DNA of 64,000 nt, from positions 62,001 to 126,000 of IMG/VR virus record IMGVR_UViG_3300027708_000025, one strand, 5' to 3'. A program made the translations under genes and the position numbers. Source of the DNA: a virus. Of the stretch, positions 30,872 through 38,306 are shown in pieces (within the stretch, counting starts at the first letter, position 1; the number at the start of each line of letters is the position of its first letter). The notes under the pieces were generated by a model. That model saw nothing but the letters and a program-made list of their open reading frames with translations, was not told the DNA's origin and searched no databases.

Positions 30872-31806
30872 TTGAATTCACAGTCAACCATTACTTCGGT
30901 TAAGAAAGCGACAAAGTTGATTTCTTGGTCAACGACAAATGCAGACTTGTATTGATAGTCAGCAAGCAATAGAACCATACGTGGAATAGAATCGGGTTTC
31001 AAACATTCGTTGCTATTGTCAAAGATTCGTTTGAATAATACTGATGGTTCATTGTCTAGATTTTCTGCAACCCACTTACGCATACCCGTGAAGTCTTTTG
31101 CTTTCAATCTTTCAACCAATGTCTTGAAATTGTCACTTGAGATATTTGCAAGAATTCCAGTATCAATCTTACCCGTAGCAGAGTAACGTTGCAGTTCATT
31201 GAGAACACGCCTCCAATCAGGAAAGTGTTTCATAATAAGTTCAGCAACAACTTTTTCTTCAAACTCTACATTTTCTTTTTGCAGAATGCCAGTCATGCGT
31301 TTCATAAAACGACCAGCAAGTTTTGGCTTGTCTGCGGCGTTTATCTTAAATTGTACAACAGAGCACCGGCTATGAAGTGGGGCGATGATACGATTAAGAA
31401 AGTTGCAAGTAAGGATAAAACCACAGTTAGCAGAAAACTCTTCCATGAAGTTCCTGAGTGCGGGTTGAGTAGATTGAGGGTTAAGGTAATCAGCCTCATC
31501 AAGTATGACATATTTTCTTCCACCAGAGAATGATACAGTTGATGCAAAGTTTTTAATTTCATTGCGTAGCGTATCAATGTTGCCGTTCATTGATCCATTG
31601 ATAACAATATAATTACATCCAAGTTCTTCAAGCATAGCCTTTGCGATAGTAGTTTTACCTACACCAGGACCGCCTGTAAGAATTAGATTGGGTACGTTCT
31701 TTTGCTCAACGAATTGTTGGAACGTAGCCTTTAAGTCTGCTGGAAGAATTGTGTCTTCAACAGTTTTTGGTCGATACTTCTCGACCCACAAAAAATCTTG
31801 TAGCAT
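30868..31806 (-). CDS. 44: Clamp loader ATPase (T4 gp44-like)
   Basis: A 312-residue AAA+ clamp-loader subunit. Walker A GGPGVGKTT (45-53), Walker B I-L-D103-E104-A105-D106, and the clamp-loader SRC motif (HSRCSVVQF) are all visible. Four copies with one gp62 open the gp45 ring and load it on primed DNA. A promoter and a 9-bp inverted repeat lie immediately upstream. Confidence 0.96.
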   Translation of the reverse strand: MLQDFLWVEKYRPKTVEDTILPADLKATFQQFVEQKNVPNLILTGGPGVGKTTIAKAMLEELGCNYIVINGSMNGNIDTLRNEIKNFASTVSFSGGRKYVILDEADYLNPQSTQPALRNFMEEFSANCGFILTCNFLNRIIAPLHSRCSVVQFKINAADKPKLAGRFMKRMTGILQKENVEFEEKVVAELIMKHFPDWRRVLNELQRYSATGKIDTGILANISSDNFKTLVERLKAKDFTGMRKWVAENLDNEPSVLFKRIFDNSNECLKPDSIPRMVLLLADYQYKSAFVVDQEINFVAFLTEVMVDCEFK

Positions 31807-31835
31807 GTGTTCACCTTATCATAACATAAAAATAT

Positions 31836-31864
31836 ATTCTAACACATTGCATGTTAGAATGCAA
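31836..31864 (-). promoter_or_regulatory. Sigma70-like promoter of gp44 overlapped by a 9-bp inverted repeat
   Basis: On the minus strand TTGCAT (31859-31864) and TAGAAT (31836-31841) are 17 bases apart. ATTCTAACA (31836-31844) and TGTTAGAAT (31852-31860) form a perfect 9-bp inverted repeat exactly over the spacer and -10. The stem followed by ATATATTTTTATG could also act as a weak terminator or attenuator. A regulator bound to the repeat would occlude the promoter. Confidence 0.6.
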
Positions 31865-31871
31865 GCGAGTG

Positions 31872-32135
31872 TTACTTAGCCACACTCTCATAGAGGGTCT
31901 CAACATCATCTTGTTCTTGTTGGACCTCGGTGAAGTTTTGTTTGTGATAAATCTTTGCAAGTTTGCGAGTATACTTTTTAGGCAACTCAAATTTATCTTC
32001 CACGCTAGTAAGAATGTCTTTAATCAAATCACGTTCTGCTTCAATGCGAGTAAGTGAGTTTGAAATTTCAACAAGTGCATCCAGAATCTTTTTACGATCC
32101 TCTGGAGAAGACGGAACAATTACGTTACTACTCAT
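31872..32135 (-). CDS. dsbA: Late-promoter DNA-binding protein (T4 DsbA-like)
   Basis: An 87-residue protein; I chose the ATG at 32135 (MSSNVIVPSS) because AAGGTTAATATA precedes it, while the longer reading lies inside gp45. The segment KYTRKLAKIYHKQNFTEVQ then DVETLYESV resembles T4 DsbA (NRLLALYHKDN...VVELYDTV), the double-stranded DNA-binding protein that binds late promoters. The N-terminal helix LVEISNSLTRIEAERDLIK is conserved in marine T4-like phages as far as I recall. Position between gp45 and gp44 fits a late-transcription accessory role. Confidence 0.75.
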   Translation of the reverse strand: MSSNVIVPSSPEDRKKILDALVEISNSLTRIEAERDLIKDILTSVEDKFELPKKYTRKLAKIYHKQNFTEVQQEQDDVETLYESVAK

Positions 32136-32139
32136 TATA

Positions 32140-32811
32140 TTAACCTTCGTACTTAGAGCCAGCTTCAGTAGCAATCCAATATTCAATTTGGTCAGTCGCA
32201 TGTTTGAAATGCGAAATGCCTTTAGATGAAATAGATACATCATATGTACCTGGAACCATCTTAAGATTTTCTGTATTGAAAATCATTTTGAAATTAGATG
32301 TAGTCTCACCAACTTTAATTGAGAAGTTGTCAGACTCATCATTCTTAACATCTAGTGCAGAGATAGAGATTTCAGTACCATCACCAACAACAGCAATGTT
32401 TGGAAGACCCAAGATACCAGACAACTTCAATACTTGATTCATATCGTCTTTTGTCAGTTTGAAATTCACTTCGGAGTTTTCAACCTTGATCTCTTTTGCT
32501 GGTGGTGCAACAATCATAGATTCATCAGCAAGTCCGTATGTAGTTTTAGATGTGCCAGATTTAACTGTAAGATTATTTGCATCAGTATTGATAACAATTT
32601 CTGGATCAGTTAAAGAACTGCAAAGAGAAAGGAATCGATTCAAGTCATAAATGACAAAATCTTTTTCAAATGTTTCTGTTACAGTTGCTTTGCCTAGTAC
32701 GTTCTGTCCTTTGGAGATAGTTCGCACTACAGAGCCTTCTTTGAATTGCATACCAGCATTAATGGTTGCAAAGTTTTTGAGAACGTTAATTGTTGATTCG
32801 CTTAATTTCAT
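32140..32811 (-). CDS. 45: Sliding clamp (T4 gp45-like)
   Basis: A 223-residue clamp; I chose the ATG at 32811 (MKLSES) because AAGGA lies ahead of it and it aligns with the T4 start MKLSKDT. The segments LKNFATINAGMQFKEG, VIYDLNRFLSL and NLKMVPGTYDVSI match T4 gp45. It encircles DNA to hold the polymerase, and in T4 also activates gp55-dependent late transcription. Its position upstream of gp44 and gp62 is the T4 order. Confidence 0.95.
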   Translation of the reverse strand: MKLSESTINVLKNFATINAGMQFKEGSVVRTISKGQNVLGKATVTETFEKDFVIYDLNRFLSLCSSLTDPEIVINTDANNLTVKSGTSKTTYGLADESMIVAPPAKEIKVENSEVNFKLTKDDMNQVLKLSGILGLPNIAVVGDGTEISISALDVKNDESDNFSIKVGETTSNFKMIFNTENLKMVPGTYDVSISSKGISHFKHATDQIEYWIATEAGSKYEG

Positions 32812-33085
32812 TTTGTTTTCCTTCATTCAAGTCGTGTACGTGTAGCATGATTATAGCATAGTGTAAAATTTTTAGCAAGTCTTTACGATTTCGTCCGTCT
32901 TTCTTGCCATATCTTTGTGCATATTTCAGCACATTCCCAATACAGAATCCTTCACCATGTCCACCATCAATGATGAATTCTGTTGCTTGAAATTTGTCAC
33001 GGGAATAATGTTGCCCGTATGTTGAGTCAATGTAAGACTTCAATTCTGTTAAAGTCTTATCTTCATTGTATCGATAATCCGTCAT
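32786..33085 (-). CDS. DUF3310-like protein (nucleotide-kinase/gp1.7-like family)
   Basis: A 99-residue protein with the motif GFCIGNVLKYAQRYGKKDGRN then DLLKILHYAIIM, the DUF3310 pattern (C-x-G-N-x-x-K-Y...RYG) found in many phages. Some members are linked to T7 gp1.7-type nucleotide metabolism; the role here is not established. It ends inside the gp45 start region (26-base overlap) and its start overlaps the glycosyltransferase stop by 4 bases, so it is coupled to both. Confidence 0.78.
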   Translation of the reverse strand: MTDYRYNEDKTLTELKSYIDSTYGQHYSRDKFQATEFIIDGGHGEGFCIGNVLKYAQRYGKKDGRNRKDLLKILHYAIIMLHVHDLNEGKQNEIKRINN

Positions 33086-33939
33086 TTTAAATCCGAATCA
33101 CCACGCTTCATAACATCATCACCAGCAGTAGGTGAAACATTAATAGATGCAAGTGCTTGCAAAGAACCACCAAAGATATAACTACCAGCGTGTTTCAAAC
33201 GCAACCATGGAAGCAACCATACCTTACCACCAGCCTTACGCATCCATTGGCAGAACATGTAATCTTCTGATAGATAGCGTTTTGTGTCTGGACAAATAAC
33301 GCAATCAAAGTAAGCCATGATTTCTCTGCTACCATCAAAGTTTGCGGTACGCACATGATCTGGTTTATAACTTTGTGCTGGAAACGCTTTGTCGTATTTT
33401 TCAAGTCCGTCACGGGTAATGAGCATGAAGCCAGTACCGCTTTCTTTCACTTCAACTGGTTCGTCAACTCTGAATTTAGTTACACCATCTGCTGGATTGA
33501 AAACAAAGTCGCCAACAAATTCTTCCAAATTATTTGGATTCTGATCTGCATAGCCTTTGTCAACTGCAACTTTAATCTTCTCCCAAGAAATTGCTTTCTT
33601 TGGATATGGACCACAAACAACATCCATGTCATCACGGGTTGCCGCAAAGTGCATCATAACCAAAACATCCTGCGCCTCAAAATGAATATCACTATCAATA
33701 AAAATCATGTAGTCCATACCACTTCGGACAAATTCATCTGTTAGATAATTTCTAGCACGTTGCACTAGTGATTCATTAAAGATAAAAAATAGTTTTGCTT
33801 CAATACCATATTTGGTACAAAGAATCATAAGGTCTGTGATTGCCTTAGTATACGAACCATGACATTGCCCACCATACATTGGGGTTGCGACAAAAAGTTT
33901 TTTGGTTCTTAGTTTTTGAATATCAATTTCAAATTGCAT
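33082..33939 (-). CDS. Glycosyltransferase (GT2/GT-A-like)
   Basis: A 285-residue enzyme with a Rossmann-like start (KKLFVATPMYGGQCHGSY) and the metal/nucleotide-sugar motif I81-D82-S83-D84. A later SEDYMFCQWMRKAG segment is the usual acceptor-side acidic helix of GT-A enzymes. It may modify phage DNA bases or the host envelope; no hydroxymethyltransferase is seen in the window, so the acceptor is unclear. It is the first gene behind the fused terminator-promoter at 33972-34009. Confidence 0.88.
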   Translation of the reverse strand: MQFEIDIQKLRTKKLFVATPMYGGQCHGSYTKAITDLMILCTKYGIEAKLFFIFNESLVQRARNYLTDEFVRSGMDYMIFIDSDIHFEAQDVLVMMHFAATRDDMDVVCGPYPKKAISWEKIKVAVDKGYADQNPNNLEEFVGDFVFNPADGVTKFRVDEPVEVKESGTGFMLITRDGLEKYDKAFPAQSYKPDHVRTANFDGSREIMAYFDCVICPDTKRYLSEDYMFCQWMRKAGGKVWLLPWLRLKHAGSYIFGGSLQALASINVSPTAGDDVMKRGDSDLK

Positions 33940-33971
33940 AATCTCTCCATGTTTAATAAAATTATCTCACT

Positions 33972-34000
33972 ATTATATATAAAAAAAGAGGCTACGTCAA
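33972..34000 (-). promoter_or_regulatory. Sigma70-like promoter fused to a terminator
   Basis: On the minus strand TTGACG (33995-34000) and a perfect TATAAT (33972-33977) are 17 bases apart. The -35 bases are the loop plus first stem base of the terminator that ends the cobS gene. Transcription ends and begins within one 38-base element. Confidence 0.8.
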
Positions 34001-34009
34001 GTAGCCTCT
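33981..34009 (-). terminator. Rho-independent terminator of the CobS-like gene
   Basis: AGAGGCTAC (33987-33995) and GTAGCCTCT (34001-34009) form a perfect 9-bp stem with a 5-base loop, followed on the minus strand by seven T. It ends the cobS-like transcript 22 bases after its stop codon. It overlaps the next promoter. Confidence 0.9.
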
Positions 34010-34031
34010 AAGGCATTACTGCCAAGGAGAT

Positions 34032-35219
34032 TTAGAAAGGAACTTCATCCTTATTTGATTCAGACTTCACTTCCGCAGTTGGATCAATACCAGCATCAAT
34101 TTTGCTGTACAAGTCAAGAAATGCAGTCTTTGTTTCGCCATCAAAACGATTGATACAATATTTGATTGCATCCATTTTATCATTGAAGATAGTGTATGCC
34201 TCGGCAATGTGAGACAAACGGCGAGTGGAAATCAATTCATCAATTGCACCTTCTTCAAATGTCTTACGAATGATATCAGCCCACTTCACAAGATTTTCTG
34301 CGAATGCTTTATCGTTGATACCAAGACTGTCAAACAGTTTAGTCAAAATCTTAGTTTCAACTTTAGTGTCAGGATATTCCTGTTCAACTGTAATTGGGAA
34401 ACGCTCAAGGAACGCATCATCAAGAATTGTTGCCGCCATGTAGCGACCAGTCTCATCACCTTTACCTTTGGTGTTTGCAGTAGCGATAATATTGAAACCT
34501 GTAATTGGTTCAACAAATTCACCAGTTTTCTTAACGAACAAACCTTTGCCTTCAAGTACACCTTGCAAGCACATTAGTTTATTTGAACCACGATCAATTT
34601 CATCAAGAATCAAAACGGCACCAGACTTCATTGCTTGAACAACTGGACCATCAAACCACTTTGTCTCTCCGTCAATCAAACGGAAGCCACCAATCAAATC
34701 ATCTTCATCAGTCTCAGGTGAAATATTTACACGGAGACATTCAACTTTCAATTGGGCACATGCTTGTTCAACCATGAAAGTCTTGCCGTTGCCAGAGAGA
34801 CCAGAAACGAATACTGGATAAAATTTCTTTGATGCAACAATACGTTTCATGTTGTCAAAGAATCCAAAAGGAACATATAATGAATTCACTTTGGGAATAA
34901 TTGCGCCTTCTTGCATACGTGCAACGGAAGACATTTTTGCTACCGCTTTTGCAACAGGAGCCATAATGGGTTCAGAGATTGGCATGGAAGAAACTGGATT
35001 GGATTTGACTAGTGCAAGACCAGCCATGTTAACATTAAATTCTTGGAGAGGCAATTGATACTTGCCACGTCCAACTCGGTACTGATCGGCTTCAAGCCAG
35101 AACTGGCGTTTGGTGCCAGTTTCTTCAGAAAGTGTTACCAATTGCTGACGGGTTACAACTTCACCAAAACGTTTTGCGGCTTCGGTAACAAATGCAACTT
35201 TTTCACTTTGCGTAATCAT
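34032..35219 (-). CDS. cobS: AAA+ ATPase, CobS/MoxR-like
   Basis: A 395-residue MoxR-class ATPase. Walker A GLSGNGKTF (140-148), Walker B VLILDEIDRG (202-211) and the sensor region TGFNIIATANT are clear. The N-terminal 110 residues are a separate helical region. Such proteins act with VWA partners to insert metal or remodel proteins, and cobaltochelatase CobS is the family that phages most often resemble. The VWA/CobT-like partner is encoded just upstream. No cobalamin pathway is visible, so the real substrate is probably a phage or host complex. Confidence 0.9.
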   Translation of the reverse strand: MITQSEKVAFVTEAAKRFGEVVTRQQLVTLSEETGTKRQFWLEADQYRVGRGKYQLPLQEFNVNMAGLALVKSNPVSSMPISEPIMAPVAKAVAKMSSVARMQEGAIIPKVNSLYVPFGFFDNMKRIVASKKFYPVFVSGLSGNGKTFMVEQACAQLKVECLRVNISPETDEDDLIGGFRLIDGETKWFDGPVVQAMKSGAVLILDEIDRGSNKLMCLQGVLEGKGLFVKKTGEFVEPITGFNIIATANTKGKGDETGRYMAATILDDAFLERFPITVEQEYPDTKVETKILTKLFDSLGINDKAFAENLVKWADIIRKTFEEGAIDELISTRRLSHIAEAYTIFNDKMDAIKYCINRFDGETKTAFLDLYSKIDAGIDPTAEVKSESNKDEVPF

Positions 35220-35262
35220 AATATAATTTGCCTTTCAGTTAAAAATCAATTTCAATACTAGT

Positions 35263-35291
35263 AGTATAACAGAATATTTATGGCAAGTCAA
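35263..35291 (-). promoter_or_regulatory. Sigma70-like promoter of the CobS-like gene with embedded late element
   Basis: On the minus strand TTGACT (35286-35291) and TATACT (35263-35268) are 17 bases apart. The spacer contains CATAAATA (35275-35282), a permitted T4 late element. The gene may therefore be expressed both early and late, or the late motif may be chance. Confidence 0.75.
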
Positions 35292-35322
35292 GGGTTACTT
35301 TGACTGTTGTTTTTATACAACA

Positions 35323-37515
35323 TCAAGCAATTTCCTTGATTACCTTAGAGAGAAGAACACGATTAGTCAAACGGTTTTGGTTCATCTTTAAGAATGCACC
35401 TTTCAACTTACGTGCAGAAACATCTTTGGTATCACCAAGAATATCATCTAACGAATCATCATCGGTAGTCAAATCATTACCACCAGGGATTAAGAAGTAC
35501 TCAGAGTATCCATATCCGTTGACAGAGAAAAACTTTTCGTTACGGAATTGCTTGTATCCATCATCCGTCATTATCATGTTGAAACGTGACATTGCATTTT
35601 GAAAATAACGTTTGCTTTTTGGCAGGATGTAGAATCCAATCAAATTGCAACCAGTACGATCTTTTAGAATTTGCAATAACGTTGGCGTCACACCTTTGTC
35701 ACTCACACGATAAGTTTTTGCAGAATCTTTATCTTCAACATAAGATACTGAACGGAAGTCAGAAGGTCCGATTCTAGTACCACGGCAATCGGCGGATGAA
35801 GTCCACAATGTAGTACTGTCTTCTCCGTCTGTCAAAAAGATAACATTCACAATTTCAGAGCGAGTACGTTTACGGAAATCATTCACAACATTAGATGCTA
35901 CTTGAATTGTCGCATTCAACGGAGTGCCACCAAGACCCATATCATTACGGATATAATTGGACTTGTAATTTCTGCGGTGCTGTACATAAGGTTGATATGC
36001 CTCAGCCACTTGCAACAAATCATTTGCAAATTTACGATATGTTTGGTTTTTCATACTGCTGGACAAAATGTTCAACAAAGAAAAATAGTCAATGTCTAAT
36101 TGATTTTCTTCAATATCTACAGGAGAATCAACTGGCATATCTTTTAGTTTCTTTGGATACTGAGTACTGAAAGCATAAACATCAAACGGAATATTCACTT
36201 TGCGGCAGAACGTTGACATTGTAATTAACTGTTCAATCGTACCAGACATATTGTCAGCCATTGAACCAGACCAATCAATGAACATTACAATACCATGATT
36301 CTTACCATCAGCAACGGCACCAATCTTACGGAAGATATCGTCATTGAATTTGTAAGTATGCAATTTGTTAGTGTCAAGTGTACCAGTATCGGAGACTGTT
36401 ACACGGCGCAACTCAGCCGCTTTCTTTTTCATTTCAAATTCTTTTATAAGATATGCAATAGCATTCTTATTCTTGGATTCAAATTTAGTCAATAGAGTAG
36501 CATCATAACGCTCATGCACTTCCAACTCAGGATCATCGTAAAAGTTATCTTCAAAGAACTTCAATTCTTTAAAAGGAACAATATAATTTTTCAAATCAAT
36601 TTTCTTTTGACTTGCAATCTTGCCAACATAAATTTCTTTTGTTTCTGCAAGACCTTTCAATGCTTGTTGAAATTTTTCATCTGTTACAGATTTAACTTCA
36701 TCACCATACACCTTTAACTCATTAGGCATAGTATTTTCAAACGTGGGTTCGTTAGAATACCCATTGTCAAAGCGGTCTTCGGATTCATAATCGTCATCAT
36801 CTTCACCGTCATCGGAGCCAGAACTGTTTGGATTTTTGTCTTCATAGTCTTCGGTATCATCACCAAAGCCATCTTCAGTATCAAACTCTTCATCATCAAA
36901 TTCGCCATTTTCTTTGCGTTTTTGAAATTCTTCTTTAGCCTCTTGACGTTTTTGTTCTAACTCTGCTTTGCAAAATTCATACAAACGTTCGGTGATATCT
37001 TTCACTTGCTCAAACGAATCTGCCGTTTCAACTTCTTTAACATACAGCATTTCTTCAGCATTGAATTTAATGCCTGCAATAGCACCAAGTTTAAAATGTA
37101 AATTGATTCTATCAATCAACATCATTGCGTTTACATCTTGACCTTTGATGCCAAAGAAGTCACGTTCAGTAAATTGACGATAAGCAATAGCCATTGGTTT
37201 ACGCAAACCTGGATATCTGTCTTTCATTCTACGTTCAATACGTGCATCTTCAATCACATTCAAGAATGTAGAAAATGCAGAACCACCAGCCTTAGCGGCA
37301 TCAACATATGATTGTGGTGTGTCTAATGCGTGACCCACTTCATGCCCGACCAAAAGGTCTGTCATTTCAGGTGTGGTGTCGTTCATAATGGGAAGAGTAA
37401 GACGGCGATTGACGATATCAAATGATGCAGTTTGCACCTTGCGATATTCTACCGAAATATTTTCTGTAGCAAGTAACTTTGCTAGAGTGGATTTTGAAAG
37501 TTGTGTATTAAGCAT
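35323..37515 (-). CDS. cobT: CobT-like VWA protein with zinc metallopeptidase motif
   Basis: A 730-residue protein. Residues 50-70 hold a metallopeptidase-like helix (GHEVGHAL, H58-E59-x-x-H62). A very acidic, probably disordered linker of Asp/Glu (about 207-260) follows. The C-terminal half is a VWA domain with a complete MIDAS: D-W-S-G-S-M, a downstream GGTPLNA Thr and FLTDGED Asp. This matches CobT-type partners of CobS ATPases. It probably works with the product of 34032-35219 as a metal-dependent remodelling machine. It has its own promoter at 37522-37550. Confidence 0.88.
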   Translation of the reverse strand: MLNTQLSKSTLAKLLATENISVEYRKVQTASFDIVNRRLTLPIMNDTTPEMTDLLVGHEVGHALDTPQSYVDAAKAGGSAFSTFLNVIEDARIERRMKDRYPGLRKPMAIAYRQFTERDFFGIKGQDVNAMMLIDRINLHFKLGAIAGIKFNAEEMLYVKEVETADSFEQVKDITERLYEFCKAELEQKRQEAKEEFQKRKENGEFDDEEFDTEDGFGDDTEDYEDKNPNSSGSDDGEDDDDYESEDRFDNGYSNEPTFENTMPNELKVYGDEVKSVTDEKFQQALKGLAETKEIYVGKIASQKKIDLKNYIVPFKELKFFEDNFYDDPELEVHERYDATLLTKFESKNKNAIAYLIKEFEMKKKAAELRRVTVSDTGTLDTNKLHTYKFNDDIFRKIGAVADGKNHGIVMFIDWSGSMADNMSGTIEQLITMSTFCRKVNIPFDVYAFSTQYPKKLKDMPVDSPVDIEENQLDIDYFSLLNILSSSMKNQTYRKFANDLLQVAEAYQPYVQHRRNYKSNYIRNDMGLGGTPLNATIQVASNVVNDFRKRTRSEIVNVIFLTDGEDSTTLWTSSADCRGTRIGPSDFRSVSYVEDKDSAKTYRVSDKGVTPTLLQILKDRTGCNLIGFYILPKSKRYFQNAMSRFNMIMTDDGYKQFRNEKFFSVNGYGYSEYFLIPGGNDLTTDDDSLDDILGDTKDVSARKLKGAFLKMNQNRLTNRVLLSKVIKEIA

Positions 37516-37521
37516 GTATGT

Positions 37522-37550
37522 ATCTTAACTCAAGTGGATTGAAATGTCAA
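37522..37550 (-). promoter_or_regulatory. Sigma70-like promoter of the CobT-like gene
   Basis: On the minus strand TTGACA (37545-37550, perfect -35) and TAAGAT (37522-37527) are 17 bases apart. The -35 overlaps the end of the OB-like gene. The -10 is only partly matched. Confidence 0.7.
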
Positions 37551-38149
37551 GCTGTTTCTGCCACAGGTTGTTGTATTATTGCAACAATCTTTGGACGGAT
37601 GATAACTGTCTGTGGAACTTCAATGTCGTTTTGTTTATAGTAGCGGTGCATTTTTACAGTAGCGGTAATTGTTGCAGTTTCACCTTCGGCAGGGAAATCT
37701 GCATTGCCGCTGAAGACAAGTACATTGCCATCGGTATCTTCACAGATACGGAGAAGACTTCTGCCAGAATCAGCCCAGTAGAATTTGGGGCGGTCAACTA
37801 CAATTGCTTTTTTAACTGTTAGAGTAACAGTAATCTTTTTCTTTTCGGTGCCAATGAATGTACGGGTTGCGTTTTTGGTAGCCGCTTGTGCAGTCCATTG
37901 TGCTTTGCGTTCGGCAAAGGTTGCGATAGACTTACGTACAGCAAGGACTTGTTTTTCTGTCAACTTGCCATAACTGTTCAACGAACCAAGAAGGTTTGAG
38001 TAGAACGAATTCTTCTCAGAATTAGAAATAAGGAACTGGACGATATCGCCAGCATCGGAATACGTTTTATAGAACGTTTTGGTGGCATTGTTTATGATGT
38101 TCCGCTTGATGGCGGCATTATAAGCGCAAGGGTGTTCAATGTGTGACAT
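37547..38149 (-). CDS. OB-like conserved phage protein upstream of the CobT/CobS pair
   Basis: A 200-residue protein. The N-terminal half is helical with KLTEKQVLAVRKSIATFAERKAQWTAQ. The C-terminal half (residues about 105-190) has a beta-barrel-like pattern, TVTLTVKKAIVVDRPKFYWADSG... and FPAEGETATITATVKMHRYY, resembling OB-type domains that bind nucleic acid. I recall this protein in many phages without assigned role. It lies between a strong promoter and the CobT-like gene, so it may be a third member of that module. Confidence 0.75.
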   Translation of the reverse strand: MSHIEHPCAYNAAIKRNIINNATKTFYKTYSDAGDIVQFLISNSEKNSFYSNLLGSLNSYGKLTEKQVLAVRKSIATFAERKAQWTAQAATKNATRTFIGTEKKKITVTLTVKKAIVVDRPKFYWADSGRSLLRICEDTDGNVLVFSGNADFPAEGETATITATVKMHRYYKQNDIEVPQTVIIRPKIVAIIQQPVAETA

Positions 38150-38180
38150 AAATTCCTCTGTAATCTCAATCTATATATAG

Positions 38181-38208
38181 AGTATAGCACAGTAGGAACA
38201 GAAGTCAA
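38181..38208 (-). promoter_or_regulatory. Sigma70-like promoter of the OB/CobT/CobS module
   Basis: On the minus strand TTGACT (38203-38208) and TATACT (38181-38186) are 16 bases apart. It lies 30 bases upstream of the OB-like gene. Confidence 0.78.
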
Positions 38209-38256
38209 CAACTATTTTACGTAGTGTAGCACTAAAACAACACATTTGTGTAAAAT

Positions 38257-38294
38257 AAAGGGCTTTTCCTTAAAAGAACAGGAAAAAACCCTTT
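38257..38294 (-). terminator. Terminator after the DNA methyltransferase gene
   Basis: AAAGGG plus TTTTCC (38257-38269) pair with GGAAAA plus CCCTTT (38281-38294) with a small internal loop. On the minus strand the stem is followed by ATTTTACAC. It lies 12 bases after the methyltransferase stop and before the OB/CobT/CobS promoter. Confidence 0.65.
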
Positions 38295-38306
38295 AGAATC
38301 AACAAG

